Of a stretch of DNA of 64,000 nucleotides, positions 12,602 to 20,357 are shown piece by piece; position 1 is the first letter of the stretch, and every line of letters begins with the position of its first letter. The stretch lies in NCBI RefSeq assembly GCF_014287435.1, contig NZ_JACOPG010000002.1, positions 674,111 to 738,110 of the forward strand. The letters are read 5' to 3'. The notes under the pieces were generated by a model. That model saw only the letters and a program-made list of their open reading frames with translations, ran no database searches and was not told where the DNA came from. A program made the position numbers and the translations under genes. The stretch is from Roseburia lenta. GTDB taxonomy: Bacteria > Bacillota > Clostridia > Lachnospirales > Lachnospiraceae.

Positions 12602-12630
12602 TTGACAAATGGGGATACCTTTAGTAGAAT
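12602..12630 (+). promoter_or_regulatory. Promoter of the tRNA-Ser/tRNA-Glu unit
   Basis: Consensus TTGACA (12602-12607), 17-base spacer and TAGAAT (12625-12630), 37 bases before tRNA-Ser. Confidence 0.75.
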
Positions 12631-12667
12631 AGTTTGTGCATTGTGAATATTGATTTGGTTCGACTAT

Positions 12668-12755
12668 GGAGAAGTACTCAAGTGGCCGAAGAGGTGCCCC
12701 TGCTAAGGGTATAGGTCGGGTGACCGGCGCGAGGGTTCAAATCCCTCCTTCTCCG
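12668..12755 (+). tRNA. tRNA-Ser (GCT)
   Basis: A class II tRNA of 88 bases with acceptor arms GGAGAAG/CTTCTCC and discriminator G. The anticodon loop is CTGCTAA (anticodon GCT, serine AGY codons). A long variable arm (GGTCGGGTGACCGG region) and a T-loop GGTTCAAATCC are present. CCA is not encoded. Confidence 0.96.
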
Positions 12756-12771
12756 TTTTCATAATGCATAT

Positions 12772-12843
12772 GGCTCCGTGGTCAAGCGGTTAAGACATCG
12801 CCCTTTCACGGCGGTAACACGGGTTCGATTCCCGTCGGAGTCA
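12772..12843 (+). tRNA. tRNA-Glu (TTC)
   Basis: A 72-base tRNA with acceptor GGCTCCG/CGGAGTC (one G-U pair), discriminator A, anticodon loop CTTTCAC (TTC) and T-arm ACGGGTTCGATTCCCGT. It closely resembles the standard Firmicute tRNA-Glu. CCA is not encoded. Confidence 0.96.
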
Positions 12844-12845
12844 CT

Positions 12846-12880
12846 TACATCTTGACGGATGTATGACTTTTTTATATAAT
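12846..12880 (+). promoter_or_regulatory. Overlapping hairpin/T-run and tRNA-Cys promoter
   Basis: A small stem TACATC/GATGTA (12846-12851, 12858-12863) followed by a T-run could end the tRNA-Glu transcript. The same bases supply TTGACG (12852-12857), a 17-base spacer and TATAAT (12875-12880), a promoter for tRNA-Cys 23 bases downstream. Confidence 0.5.
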
Positions 12881-12902
12881 GCATCATGTTGATGCAAGTT
12901 AT

Positions 12903-12973
12903 GGCGCCATAGCCAAGTGGTAAGGCAAAGGTCTGCAACACCTCTATCACCAGTTCAAATCTGGTTGGCGCCT
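12903..12973 (+). tRNA. tRNA-Cys (GCA)
   Basis: A 71-base tRNA with acceptor GGCGCCA/TGGCGCC, U73 discriminator as expected for cysteine, anticodon loop CTGCAAC (GCA) and T-arm CCAGTTCAAATCTGG. CCA is not encoded. Confidence 0.96.
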
Positions 12974-12980
12974 CTGATTT

Positions 12981-13012
12981 AGCGGTTCACAGTAGTGAGC
13001 CGCTTTTGTTTT
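12981..13012 (+). terminator. Terminator after tRNA-Cys
   Basis: Stem AGCGGTTCAC/GTGAGCCGCT (12981-12990 with 12995-13004, one G-U pair), 4-base loop, then TTTGTTTTT. Confidence 0.85.
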
Positions 13013-13067
13013 TATATCACAGGAAAAACCTGTGGAATTCCCTGATTTGTAAAGATGAGGAGACCTT

Positions 13068-14222
13068 ATGATAAGCAGAGAAATGATTATATCTTATCTG
13101 ACAGAATACAGTGCAATCGAAGAAATATTTCGCACATATTATGAACAGGATGGTAAAGTGAATTCTTTTTATGATATGGAAAAAAAATATGCTTTTTTTA
13201 TGAAGGAAGGTAGCAGATTTCTTCAGAGAAAAAAAGAACTCGATGAAAAATATCCCAAAAAGATTCTTGATCTGGATAATGTAGATTTGGATGCATGGGA
13301 AAAAGAAAATGTACAAAAGAATATGGATCACGAAATAAAGGAAAAAAACAGAGTACATTTTCTTCACAAGGAATTTTTTGAAACAGACAAAAACATCTTT
13401 ATCAATAAACACATTCGATTTTCTCCCGGAGAATTTCACGATCATGAATTTATAGAGATGTGCTACATATATAAGGGAAAGGTTGATCAATTTTTACGCA
13501 GTAAAGAAGGAAAAGCAGAAAAAAAGGAGACTTTGAATCAAGGAAACCTGCTGATCATTCCGCCGGGAATGCAGCATAAAGTAAATATTTATGATGACAG
13601 TATGATGATCAATATTGTAGTTAATAAATACACTTTTGAGAAGACATTTCTGGGGGATATTCCGCAACAGAGTCTTTTGCATCAGTTTTTCAGTGAGGTA
13701 CTTTTTTCGCAGGAATCCAATGCATATCTTGTTTTTTCAGGTGGAAATGATGAAGTATTAAGGGACAAGTTACTTGATCTCATGGTAGCTTATCTGAATG
13801 AAACTACATACGGAGCAAGAATTTGTGATCATTATCTGAGTATCTTTTTTCTGGAACTTCTTGGTCAGTGTAAAAATGTAAAATTGTCCTCCAGGCTTGG
13901 AAAAGAAGGAGAGCAGATGACACAGATTTTATTGTATATCAATCATAACTATGCAAGCATTTCCCTAGAAGAAGTCGCAGAAGAATTTCACTATTCAAAA
14001 ACTTATCTGAACCGGATTTTTAAAAAACACATGGGTACGACTATTTTAAAACAGATTCAGGATACACGTTTGCAGGAGTCTTGTCTGCTTTTGAAAAATA
14101 TGAGAATGTCTGTGGAAGATATTGCCCTACATGTCGGATATGAGGATACATCCTATTTTATCGAACTGTTTAAGAAAAAGTATAAAAAGACACCTTTACA
14201 ATATAGAAATGATATTGATTAG
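13068..14222 (+). CDS. AraC-family transcriptional regulator
   Basis: A 384-residue sugar-type regulator. The N-terminal 100 residues are lysine-rich and of unknown fold. A cupin-like effector domain follows (SPGEFHDHEFIEMCYIYKG, then GNLLIIPPGMQHKV, about 125-200). The C-terminal double helix-turn-helix (about 285-384) includes LEEVAEEFHYSKTYLNRIFKK and the closing ALHVGYEDTSYFIELFKKKY signature. RBS GAGGAGA precedes ATG 13068. The gene is strikingly A-rich compared with its neighbours. It lies just after the tRNA cluster and before a rhamnosidase remnant and a sugar symporter, so it most likely activates that locus. The ligand is unknown. Confidence 0.88.
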   Translation: MISREMIISYLTEYSAIEEIFRTYYEQDGKVNSFYDMEKKYAFFMKEGSRFLQRKKELDEKYPKKILDLDNVDLDAWEKENVQKNMDHEIKEKNRVHFLHKEFFETDKNIFINKHIRFSPGEFHDHEFIEMCYIYKGKVDQFLRSKEGKAEKKETLNQGNLLIIPPGMQHKVNIYDDSMMINIVVNKYTFEKTFLGDIPQQSLLHQFFSEVLFSQESNAYLVFSGGNDEVLRDKLLDLMVAYLNETTYGARICDHYLSIFFLELLGQCKNVKLSSRLGKEGEQMTQILLYINHNYASISLEEVAEEFHYSKTYLNRIFKKHMGTTILKQIQDTRLQESCLLLKNMRMSVEDIALHVGYEDTSYFIELFKKKYKKTPLQYRNDID

Positions 14223-14326
14223 TTTTATATCACCATATTATATGGTATGAAAGACCTCTTTTTTTGTTTTATTTTGCAATCTACAATAAAGAAAAGATTG
14301 CTAAAAACAAAATGGGAGGTTTTTTC

Positions 14327-14622
14327 ATGAAGATCAGAGATTTACAGGTAAACCATCTGTCTAAGCCATGGAATATCGAGACTATATGATCGATACAGAA
14401 TGGATGTGGGGAGAATGGCTGGAGCCAGACCAAAGACTTGGTTATTTGCATGCTTCCTATGATTCTCCATATGGAAAGATCACGTCTGACTGGAAATATA
14501 AAAAAAACCGTATTGTCTACACCTTTGAGATCCCGGCAAATATGACTGCTACGGTCCGATTGGAAGGCTGCGATCCAGAGACCCTGAAGGCAGGATCTTA
14601 TGAGAGAGTTGTGTCTTTATAG
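14327..14622 (+). pseudogene. Alpha-L-rhamnosidase (GH78) remnant with internal deletions
   Basis: A short coding start (ATG 14327, RBS GGGAGGT) reads MKIRDLQVNHLSKPWNIE and stops at 14389, resembling the usual N-terminus of GH78 rhamnosidases. An overlapping frame from 14368 reads an 84-residue product. This contains WMWGEWLEPD, like a mid-catalytic-domain segment, directly joined to YDSPYGKITSDWK and a beta-rich tail ending GSYERVVSL, like the C-terminal domain. Full-length family members are roughly 850-1000 residues, so over 700 residues are missing and at least one frame change is present. Its place between an AraC regulator and a GPH symporter fits a former rhamnoside-utilisation operon. 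The GH78 match is from motif recognition. Confidence 0.65.
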
Positions 14623-14880
14623 TTTTGATATACAAATGTATAGTTAATAAATAAGGCAGAACAAAGAGAAAGCCTTATCTCCAACGAATTTGTATAGTAA
14701 AGTTGAAAAAATAGCCAGATCAGACAAATTTGTTTACATTTCGTCGAATTTTCCGACATCTGATTTTATAAACTCTTTATAATTTAATCATAAGCCACAG
14801 AGATACTGCACAACTTTCTACGAAATAGGAAAGCGCAGTGTTGAGAAGTGATAAATGAAAAGAATATGGAGGGTTTGACT
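14623..14880 (+). promoter_or_regulatory. Control region of the GPH symporter gene
   Basis: TATAAT at 14778-14783 has no good -35, as expected for an activator-dependent promoter. Upstream lie direct repeats AATTTGTATA (14687-14696) and AATTTGTTTA (14727-14736), 40 bases apart (about four helical turns), a plausible AraC-type operator pair. A hairpin ATAAGGC/GCCTTAT spans 14651-14678. The RBS is GGAGGG at 14868-14873. Confidence 0.4.
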
Positions 14881-16401
14881 ATGGCAAACGAGAAAAAAGC
14901 CGGCATTTTTAATGCCAGCGCACGTGATGGCGTTCAGTATCGTAAAGCATCCATGCTCGAAATGATACTTGGTAACGCAAATAACGGATGTGGTATCTGC
15001 TTTTATTTGCTGATGATGTATGCATCTTACATTGCAAATGCAGGATACGCAATCGTACCGGCAGTTGCAGGTATCATTATTACAGGAACAAGACTTTTTG
15101 ATGGATTCACAGATGCGCTTTTTGCAGCATTGTTCGAAAAAATGAATCCAAAACATGGAAAGATCCGTATCTTCCTTGTGACTGGATGGGTGATGGCAGC
15201 ACTTGCAGTTCTTATGATGTTTGATTGGGCATCCGGTAAATACACAGGAACAACTGGTATTGTAGTATTTATCCTTATTTATGTTGTATATATCTGCGGA
15301 TATACCATCAATGGTATGGCAGGTGGTACGATCGGTATCGTACTTACGAATGACCCAACACAGCGTCCAATGATGGGTGTATTTGGAACATTGTTCTCAT
15401 ATCTTGTTCCACTTATTTTTAACAACATTGTTACCTTTGCTATTTTGCCTAGATACGACAATCAGTATAATGCTCCGATGCTGAAAGAAGCTTGCTACTG
15501 GTATGTAATTACAGCTGGTATCTTTATGTTACTTGCATGCTTCGCTGTTCGTAAGTCAGATAATGCAAAGACATTTGAAGTTATCGGAAAAGATGGTCAG
15601 AAGAACCAGACCGTTAAGTTTAAGGACATGGTTGCTATCTTAAAAGACAACAAGCCTTGCCAGATGTATATGCTTACCGGTATTTCTGATAAGTTGGCTC
15701 AGCAGGTCGGATCACAGTCTATCATTACAACCATGGCGTCCGGTATCTTGATCGGATCCTATGCAGCAGCAACTATGATCGGTAACTTTACTATGATCGT
15801 AGGTATTTTATTTGCCTTTGGTGGTGGTGTATTCGTTGCTAAGATGGGTGCAAAGAAGGCAACAACCGTTTGGTCATGGCTTTCTATTGCAGTAGCAGTG
15901 ATTACAGTTGTATTCTGTGCGATCTTAGGACCAACCGGTATGAAGTCCATCGGTGTCTTCGGTGTACCAATGATCATTTATGCATTATTGCAGTTGGCTA
16001 CAACCGGTACAAAGATGGTTCTTACCACAACAGGTACTGCTATGAAGGCAGATATTGTTGACTATGAATATGCAAGAACAGGTAACTACTTACCGGCTGT
16101 TATTTCCGGTGTTTACAACTTTATTGATAAACTCATCACATCACTTGCATCTACCATTGCAGCATTCTGTATTACATTGATCGGATATAAGGATACCGTT
16201 CCTCAGATGGGCGATCCTGCAACAAAGGGTGTATTCTGGATGACAATGTTCTTAATGTTCGGTCTTCCAATTCTTGGATGGTTGTGCAACATCGTTGCTA
16301 TGAGATTCTACAAACTGAACAAGGAAGAAATGGTTGAGGTTCAGAAGAAAGTAGCAGAGATGAAGGCAAAAGCAGAAGCAAACGAAAATGCAGAAGCATA
16401 A
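14881..16401 (+). CDS. GPH-family sugar:cation symporter (MelB-like)
   Basis: A 506-residue, roughly 12-segment transporter of the glycoside-pentoside-hexuronide:cation symporter family within the major facilitator superfamily. The family motif appears as FDGFTDALFAALFEKMNPKHG followed by KIRIFLVTGW. The start ATG 14881 is chosen because GGAGGG sits seven bases upstream; an earlier GTG at 14848 lacks one. The C-terminus is a charged Lys/Glu/Ala-rich tail. Substrate cannot be read from sequence, but the rhamnosidase remnant upstream and AraC genes on both sides suggest an oligosaccharide or glycoside. A strong terminator follows. Confidence 0.88.
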   Translation: MANEKKAGIFNASARDGVQYRKASMLEMILGNANNGCGICFYLLMMYASYIANAGYAIVPAVAGIIITGTRLFDGFTDALFAALFEKMNPKHGKIRIFLVTGWVMAALAVLMMFDWASGKYTGTTGIVVFILIYVVYICGYTINGMAGGTIGIVLTNDPTQRPMMGVFGTLFSYLVPLIFNNIVTFAILPRYDNQYNAPMLKEACYWYVITAGIFMLLACFAVRKSDNAKTFEVIGKDGQKNQTVKFKDMVAILKDNKPCQMYMLTGISDKLAQQVGSQSIITTMASGILIGSYAAATMIGNFTMIVGILFAFGGGVFVAKMGAKKATTVWSWLSIAVAVITVVFCAILGPTGMKSIGVFGVPMIIYALLQLATTGTKMVLTTTGTAMKADIVDYEYARTGNYLPAVISGVYNFIDKLITSLASTIAAFCITLIGYKDTVPQMGDPATKGVFWMTMFLMFGLPILGWLCNIVAMRFYKLNKEEMVEVQKKVAEMKAKAEANENAEA

Positions 16402-16423
16402 AATACATAAGTCATAAAATAAC

Positions 16424-16454
16424 AGGAGTCGGGACGAAAGTCTCGGCTCCTTTT
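16424..16454 (+). terminator. Terminator after the GPH symporter
   Basis: Stem AGGAGTCGGGAC/GTCTCGGCTCCT (16424-16435 with 16440-16451, two G-U pairs), GAAA tetraloop and a T-run. Confidence 0.85.
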
Positions 16455-16467
16455 CCTATGACTGTTT

Positions 16468-17541
16468 TTATTCCTTTGTCTGGTTCTGTTTGCGGTATTG
16501 CATAGGTGTCATTTTATATTTTTCTTTAAAGACTTTATAAAAATGTGTTTGGTTGGTAAAACCCAAGTCTCTGGAAATATCAGCAATAGTCTGGTCAGTA
16601 TCCAGAAGACGTATGCTGGCTTCCTTCATACAAAAATGCATGCCATAATCAAAAAGGGAAAGTCCCGAGTATTTTTTACAGATGGCATTGAGATAGGTGC
16701 CGGAATAACTGAGTGCATCAGACAATTTTTTTCTGGAGATATGTCCGTGGTTTGCCTCTAAAAGTTTGGTGATCTGCTGGAAAAGGCGGTTTTCCGTGTC
16801 TGTTCCGATGCGGATAGGAACTGAGTTGTAATAATCCGGGCGGGAGAGATTATAGAGCAGGTCTAAAAAGAGACCTTGTACCCGAATATTGGCATCCGGC
16901 GTAGGATCGACCGTGATATGTACGATCTGATCTAAGATGCTGTGCACATGCTTTACCAAAAATGTATGCTCTTTTTGGGAAATCAGATCCAGATAATTCT
17001 TATTTGCCGTTTGTCGTTCGTTGATATTGTTATCCAGAAACTGTAAGAATTTGGAGTCCTTTGTCTTATGTCTGCCAAAGATATGCAGGGTCATGCATTC
17101 ATATAGGTGTTTCAGAAAATTCGATGAGATCTGGACAAATGCAACGCGATAGTAATCGCGATATTCCTCAGTATGCCGCACATTTTTATTGAGGATACAG
17201 CAGCTTCCTTTGGTATAGAGATGTCTTTCGTTTTCGATATTCTGATATACCTCCCCATCCAATACGATCATGATCTCATAAAAGTCATGTTTATGAAGAT
17301 TTCTTCCATCCGGTACCTGCTTAAGTTCCTTCATGGATAGTTCAAAGAAGAAAGTCTCTTTAGGCGAGATTATGGTCAATTTCTGATAATGATCCGGGTT
17401 GTCCGGCTGAATGGAGATCAACATGAGACGGTAAGGATGGTTTAAAACAAATCGTCCTGTATTTGATGAATCATGCTGAATAATAAAATCACTTTGTGCT
17501 TCACTGATATCACTTTGTGGATGACCTGTCATAAAAAACAT
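16468..17541 (-). CDS. AraC-family transcriptional regulator
   Basis: A 357-residue regulator with an N-terminal cupin-like sensor (LHKHDFYEIMIVLDGEVYQ, CCILNKNVRHTEEY) and a C-terminal AraC helix-turn-helix (KKLSDALSYSGTYLNAICKK, DISRDLGFTNQTHFYKVFKE). I place the start at 17541, preceded by GAGGT. An open frame extending to 17685 would add an implausible hydrophobic leader encoded by the promoter region. It converges on the GPH symporter, and its promoter overlaps a 32-bp palindrome. It may respond to the same sugar as the 13068 regulator or to a different one. The two share domain layout but not close sequence. Confidence 0.87.
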   Translation of the reverse strand: MFFMTGHPQSDISEAQSDFIIQHDSSNTGRFVLNHPYRLMLISIQPDNPDHYQKLTIISPKETFFFELSMKELKQVPDGRNLHKHDFYEIMIVLDGEVYQNIENERHLYTKGSCCILNKNVRHTEEYRDYYRVAFVQISSNFLKHLYECMTLHIFGRHKTKDSKFLQFLDNNINERQTANKNYLDLISQKEHTFLVKHVHSILDQIVHITVDPTPDANIRVQGLFLDLLYNLSRPDYYNSVPIRIGTDTENRLFQQITKLLEANHGHISRKKLSDALSYSGTYLNAICKKYSGLSLFDYGMHFCMKEASIRLLDTDQTIADISRDLGFTNQTHFYKVFKEKYKMTPMQYRKQNQTKE

Positions 17542-17596
17542 AAATATTACCTCGAATATGTAAAAAAATAATAAAATCACAGTTAAAACTGATATG

Positions 17597-17628
17597 TTTC
17601 TATCACATATAATTATATATGATAGAAA
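17597..17628. repeat. 32-bp near-perfect palindrome in a divergent promoter
   Basis: Left arm TTTCTATCACATATAA and right arm TTATATATGATAGAAA pair at 15 of 16 positions. It contains TATAAT in both orientations (17608-17613 on +, 17617-17612 on -). It lies between the AraC gene and a 22-codon ORF, so it is probably an operator. Confidence 0.7.
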
Positions 17629-17640
17629 TATCCAATACAA
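17612..17640 (-). promoter_or_regulatory. Promoter of the 16468-17541 AraC gene
   Basis: Reading leftward, TTGTAT (17640-17635), a 17-base spacer and TATAAT (17617-17612). The -10 lies at the centre of the palindrome. Confidence 0.6.
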
Positions 17641-17666
17641 GTTGTGTTGAAAGGGGTAAAACAACA

Positions 17667-17735
17667 ATGGGAAAAACAAAAACAAATTCTACCGATAACA
17701 ACCGGATCAAGGCAATTTCCGTAAATTTTAGATAA
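17667..17735 (+). CDS. Possible 22-residue basic peptide
   Basis: A short frame starting at ATG 17667 with AAGGGG ten bases upstream encodes a basic peptide, MGKTKTNSTDNNRIKAISV followed by NFR. An intrinsic terminator follows at 17753-17790, and a palindromic control element lies upstream, so the interval looks like a compact transcription unit. I do not recognise the peptide. It could be a regulatory or leader peptide, or the truncated start of a ribbon-helix-helix type protein whose body is gone. It may also be non-coding. No processing or export signal is visible. Confidence 0.4.
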   Translation: MGKTKTNSTDNNRIKAISVNFR

Positions 17736-17752
17736 AACCCTTCTTGTAAAAG

Positions 17753-17790
17753 CGGTATGTGCAGTCCTTGGATTGCGCATGCCGTTTTTT
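17753..17790 (+). terminator. Terminator after the 22-codon ORF
   Basis: Stem CGGTATGTGCA/TGCGCATGCCG (17753-17763 with 17774-17784, two G-U pairs) then six T. It isolates the short unit from the tyrS leader promoter six bases later. Confidence 0.8.
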
Positions 17791-17795
17791 ACTTG

Positions 17796-17825
17796 TTGAC
17801 AAATGAAAACCTGCGCCTGTATAAT
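17796..17825 (+). promoter_or_regulatory. tyrS promoter
   Basis: TTGACA (17796-17801), 18-base spacer, TATAAT (17820-17825). Confidence 0.75.
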
Positions 17826-17827
17826 GA

Positions 17828-18134
17828 GGGAGATTGATAAATACGTTGATGGAAAAGAGTAGAGATACAGAGATCGGAATCAGAGAAGCGTCGGTTGGTG
17901 CGAGACGCAGAAGACGGTATCTTGAATACCTTCCTGAGTAGCAGTCTGAACCTGGATCTATAGTTCAAAAGTAGGATGCGCCGGATTGGCACACGTTATC
18001 GTGCTAAGAGTTTCACATGACATTATTTGTTATGAGACTTGATGAGGCAGGTATCGTGAGATATTTGTGAATAAAGGTGGTACCACGAGTTTACTCGTCC
18101 TTTATCTTTGGAAGAAGATAGAGGGCGTTTTTTT
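17828..18134 (+). ncRNA. T-box leader of tyrS
   Basis: The roughly 300-base leader contains the T-box core AAAGGTGGTACCACG (about 18074-18088). Its UGGU pairs with the ACCA end of uncharged tRNA-Tyr (A73). A TAC triplet at 17866-17868 in the stem I region is a candidate Tyr specifier. The competing terminator is CGTCCTTTATCTT/AAGATAGAGGGCG (18096-18108 with 18115-18127) followed by eight T. Uncharged tRNA-Tyr should stabilise the antiterminator and allow tyrS expression. Confidence 0.9.
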
Positions 18135-18220
18135 ATTCCTATAAATAACGCTCTGTAACAGATCTTCCACGCATAGAATATAAGAGCAACTTTTGTCAGG
18201 TTGCGGAAATGGAGGAAAAA

Positions 18221-19441
18221 ATGACAATTTATGATGAATTGGTTGCTAGGGGACTGATCGCCCAAGTAACAGACGAAGAAGAGATCAAGGAGTTGATCAA
18301 TAACGGAAAGGCTACATTCTATATTGGATTTGACCCTACCGCAGACAGTCTTCATGTAGGACATTTTATGGCACTTTGTCTGATGAAGCGCTTGCAGATG
18401 GCTGGAAATAAGCCGGTTGTATTGATCGGTGGCGGAACAGCCATGATCGGTGATCCATCCGGAAGAACCGATATGCGTCAGATGATGACAACAGAAACGA
18501 TCGCACATAACGTAGATTGTTTCAAAAAGCAGATGAGCCGCTTTATCGATTTTTCAGAAGACAAGGCAATTCTGGTAAATAATGCAGACTGGCTGATGGG
18601 CTTGAATTACGTTGAGTTGCTGCGTGATGTTGGACCACATTTTTCCGTCAATCGTATGCTTACCGCAGAGTGCTACAAGCAGCGTATGGAGAGAGGACTG
18701 AGTTTTCTTGAGTTTAACTACATGATCATGCAGAGTTATGATTTTTACATGTTATTCCAGAAATACGGATGTAATATGCAGTTTGGCGGAGACGATCAGT
18801 GGAGCAATATGTTAGGTGGTACAGAACTCATCCGTCGTAAACTTGGAAAAGATGCCTATGCGATGACGATCAATCTTCTTCTTAATTCTGAAGGCAAAAA
18901 GATGGGTAAGACCCAGTCAGGTGCCGTTTGGCTTGACCCGAATAAGACATCACCGTTTGAGTTCTACCAGTACTGGCGCAATGTATCCGATCAGGACGTT
19001 TTAAAATGCCTGCGTATGCTTACTTTCCTGCCACTTGAGCAGATCGACGAGATGGATAAATGGGAAGGAAGCCAGTTAAATGAAGCTAAGAATATCCTTG
19101 CCTATGAACTTACCAAATTGGTGCATGGCGAGGAGGAAGCCGTAAAGGCAAAAGAGGCTTCTAAGGCACTCTTTTCTACCGGAAGTGCTGCAAATATGCC
19201 GACGGAGACCATCACAGAGGATATCTTTAAGGATGGCAGTGTTGACATCTTACAACTTCTGATCAGTGCAAATCTTGCCACAAGCCGTAATGAAGCAAGA
19301 CGTGCGGTAGAGCAGGGCGGTGTTTCTGTCAATGGCGAAAAAGTAACAGATTCACATGCAACTTATGAAAAAGAAGCCTTTGCAGAGGAATTTATCTTGA
19401 AAAAGGGCAAGAAGAAATTCTGCAAGGTAGAGTTGGCATAA
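18221..19441 (+). CDS. tyrS: Tyrosyl-tRNA synthetase
   Basis: Charges tRNA-Tyr with tyrosine; class I synthetase of the TyrS type. ATG 18221 is chosen because GGAGG (18211-18215) lies just before it; the in-frame ATG at 18209 overlaps that site. This gives 406 residues. The HIGH-equivalent is HVGHF (after FDPTADSL), and the KMSKS-equivalent is KMGKT. A C-terminal S4 domain ([21 protein letters not shown]) binds the tRNA variable arm. The gene is controlled by the T-box leader immediately upstream. Confidence 0.97.
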   Translation: MTIYDELVARGLIAQVTDEEEIKELINNGKATFYIGFDPTADSLHVGHFMALCLMKRLQMAGNKPVVLIGGGTAMIGDPSGRTDMRQMMTTETIAHNVDCFKKQMSRFIDFSEDKAILVNNADWLMGLNYVELLRDVGPHFSVNRMLTAECYKQRMERGLSFLEFNYMIMQSYDFYMLFQKYGCNMQFGGDDQWSNMLGGTELIRRKLGKDAYAMTINLLLNSEGKKMGKTQSGAVWLDPNKTSPFEFYQYWRNVSDQDVLKCLRMLTFLPLEQIDEMDKWEGSQLNEAKNILAYELTKLVHGEEEAVKAKEASKALFSTGSAANMPTETITEDIFKDGSVDILQLLISANLATSRNEARRAVEQGGVSVNGEKVTDSHATYEKEAFAEEFILKKGKKKFCKVELA

Positions 19442-19465
19442 AATAATTATTCTGGGGGTATACAT

Positions 19466-20044
19466 ATGATAGCAACAATGGGAAATGTTTTTTATTTTGA
19501 CTGGGAATTTGATCTTTTGTATTGGTTTCAGGGACTGCACAATCCGGTCTTAGATAAGATCGTGGTGGCGATCACATCACTTGGTAATGCCGGAATCTTT
19601 TGGATTCTGCTTACGATCGCTATGCTGATTTTCTGCAAAGATAAGAAGGTGGTCTGGACATCTGCGCTTGCCCTCTTATTTTCACTGCTGGTGATCAATG
19701 TATTTTTAAAAAATACAGTCATGCGGGCAAGACCTTGCTGGATTGATGATTCAGTAACGCTCTTAGTGAAAAATCCAAAGGATTATTCCTTCCCGTCGGG
19801 GCATTCTTCTGCCTCTTTTGCATCTGCGGTATCCATTGTCCAGTATGCAAGGTATCGAAAGCAGGGAATTGCAGCAGTGGTTTTGGCGGCGCTGATCGCC
19901 ATTTCCAGAATGTATGTCTTTGTGCATTTTCCAACAGACGTGCTGACGGGAACCATTCTAGGCATTATTGAGGCAATTCTCGCGGGTATCACTGTACGCT
20001 TTATCTATCGCAAGATGGAGGAGAAAAAAACAAAGATTGCATAG
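19466..20044 (+). CDS. PAP2-family membrane phosphatase
   Basis: A 192-residue membrane protein with the three-part type 2 phosphatidic acid phosphatase signature: KNTVMRARP, PSGHSSASFASA and SRMYVFVHFPTD. About five hydrophobic segments surround these. Bacterial members dephosphorylate undecaprenyl diphosphate, phosphatidylglycerol phosphate or related lipids; the substrate here is unknown. It begins 24 bases after tyrS with a GGGGGT ribosome site and may be cotranscribed with it. Confidence 0.9.
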   Translation: MIATMGNVFYFDWEFDLLYWFQGLHNPVLDKIVVAITSLGNAGIFWILLTIAMLIFCKDKKVVWTSALALLFSLLVINVFLKNTVMRARPCWIDDSVTLLVKNPKDYSFPSGHSSASFASAVSIVQYARYRKQGIAAVVLAALIAISRMYVFVHFPTDVLTGTILGIIEAILAGITVRFIYRKMEEKKTKIA

Positions 20045-20089
20045 TAGGATTGTATCTATAAAAGTACAATGGATGAGACATGCTTTACA

Positions 20090-20118
20090 TTGACACTTTC
20101 TGACATTTCCGATATATT
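20090..20118 (+). promoter_or_regulatory. Promoter of the mntP riboswitch transcript
   Basis: Consensus TTGACA (20090-20095), 17-base spacer, TATATT (20113-20118). Transcription should start near 20125, at the 5' edge of the riboswitch. Confidence 0.75.
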
Positions 20119-20124
20119 GAAATG

Positions 20125-20276
20125 GCTATGAGGGAGTAGCTAGCACATAAGAATTGTGTGATTTGTCAACAGACCCGGCAATAGCCTGGCAAATCTTAAA
20201 TGGTGAGACTCATATGTATATGGTGACTATTACATTTTGTAGTAGCAGATCATATACATATGGAGTCTCTTTTTTA
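20125..20276 (+). ncRNA. yybP-ykoY-type manganese riboswitch
   Basis: The leader begins GCTATGAGGGAGTAGCTAGC. Its GGGAGUAG element belongs to the Mn2+-binding loop of this riboswitch class, and ACCCGGCAATAGCCUGGC follows as the second loop side. The expression platform is a long terminator, GAGACTCATATGTATATG paired with CATATACATATGGAGTCTC (20205-20222 with 20251-20269, one bulge), ending in seven T. Mn2+ binding is expected to prevent termination and switch on export. The downstream gene, mntP, is a classic target of this class. Confidence 0.88.
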
Positions 20277-20357
20277 TTCTATAAGATAATCTTTATTTTT
20301 ATGGACAAGCACACATACAAAAGTTAAAATCCACACACTTTAGAAGAAGGAAGTAAT

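Noticed and set aside
13017..13490. 157-codon open frame on the minus strand opposite the first AraC gene
   Set aside because: It is a Phe/Ile/Lys-rich product caused by the A-rich sense strand, has no ribosome site and covers the AraC promoter region.
17542..17685. N-terminal hydrophobic extension of the second AraC regulator
   Set aside because: The extension is encoded by the promoter and palindrome; a good ribosome site precedes the 17541 start.
13020..17790. Mobile element or integrase behind the sugar island
   Set aside because: No transposase, integrase, terminal repeats or duplicated tRNA end was found, so only the inference of transfer is kept.
18023..18508. 161-codon minus-strand frame over the T-box and tyrS start
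   Set aside because: It lies opposite a well-supported riboregulator and synthetase and has no family features.
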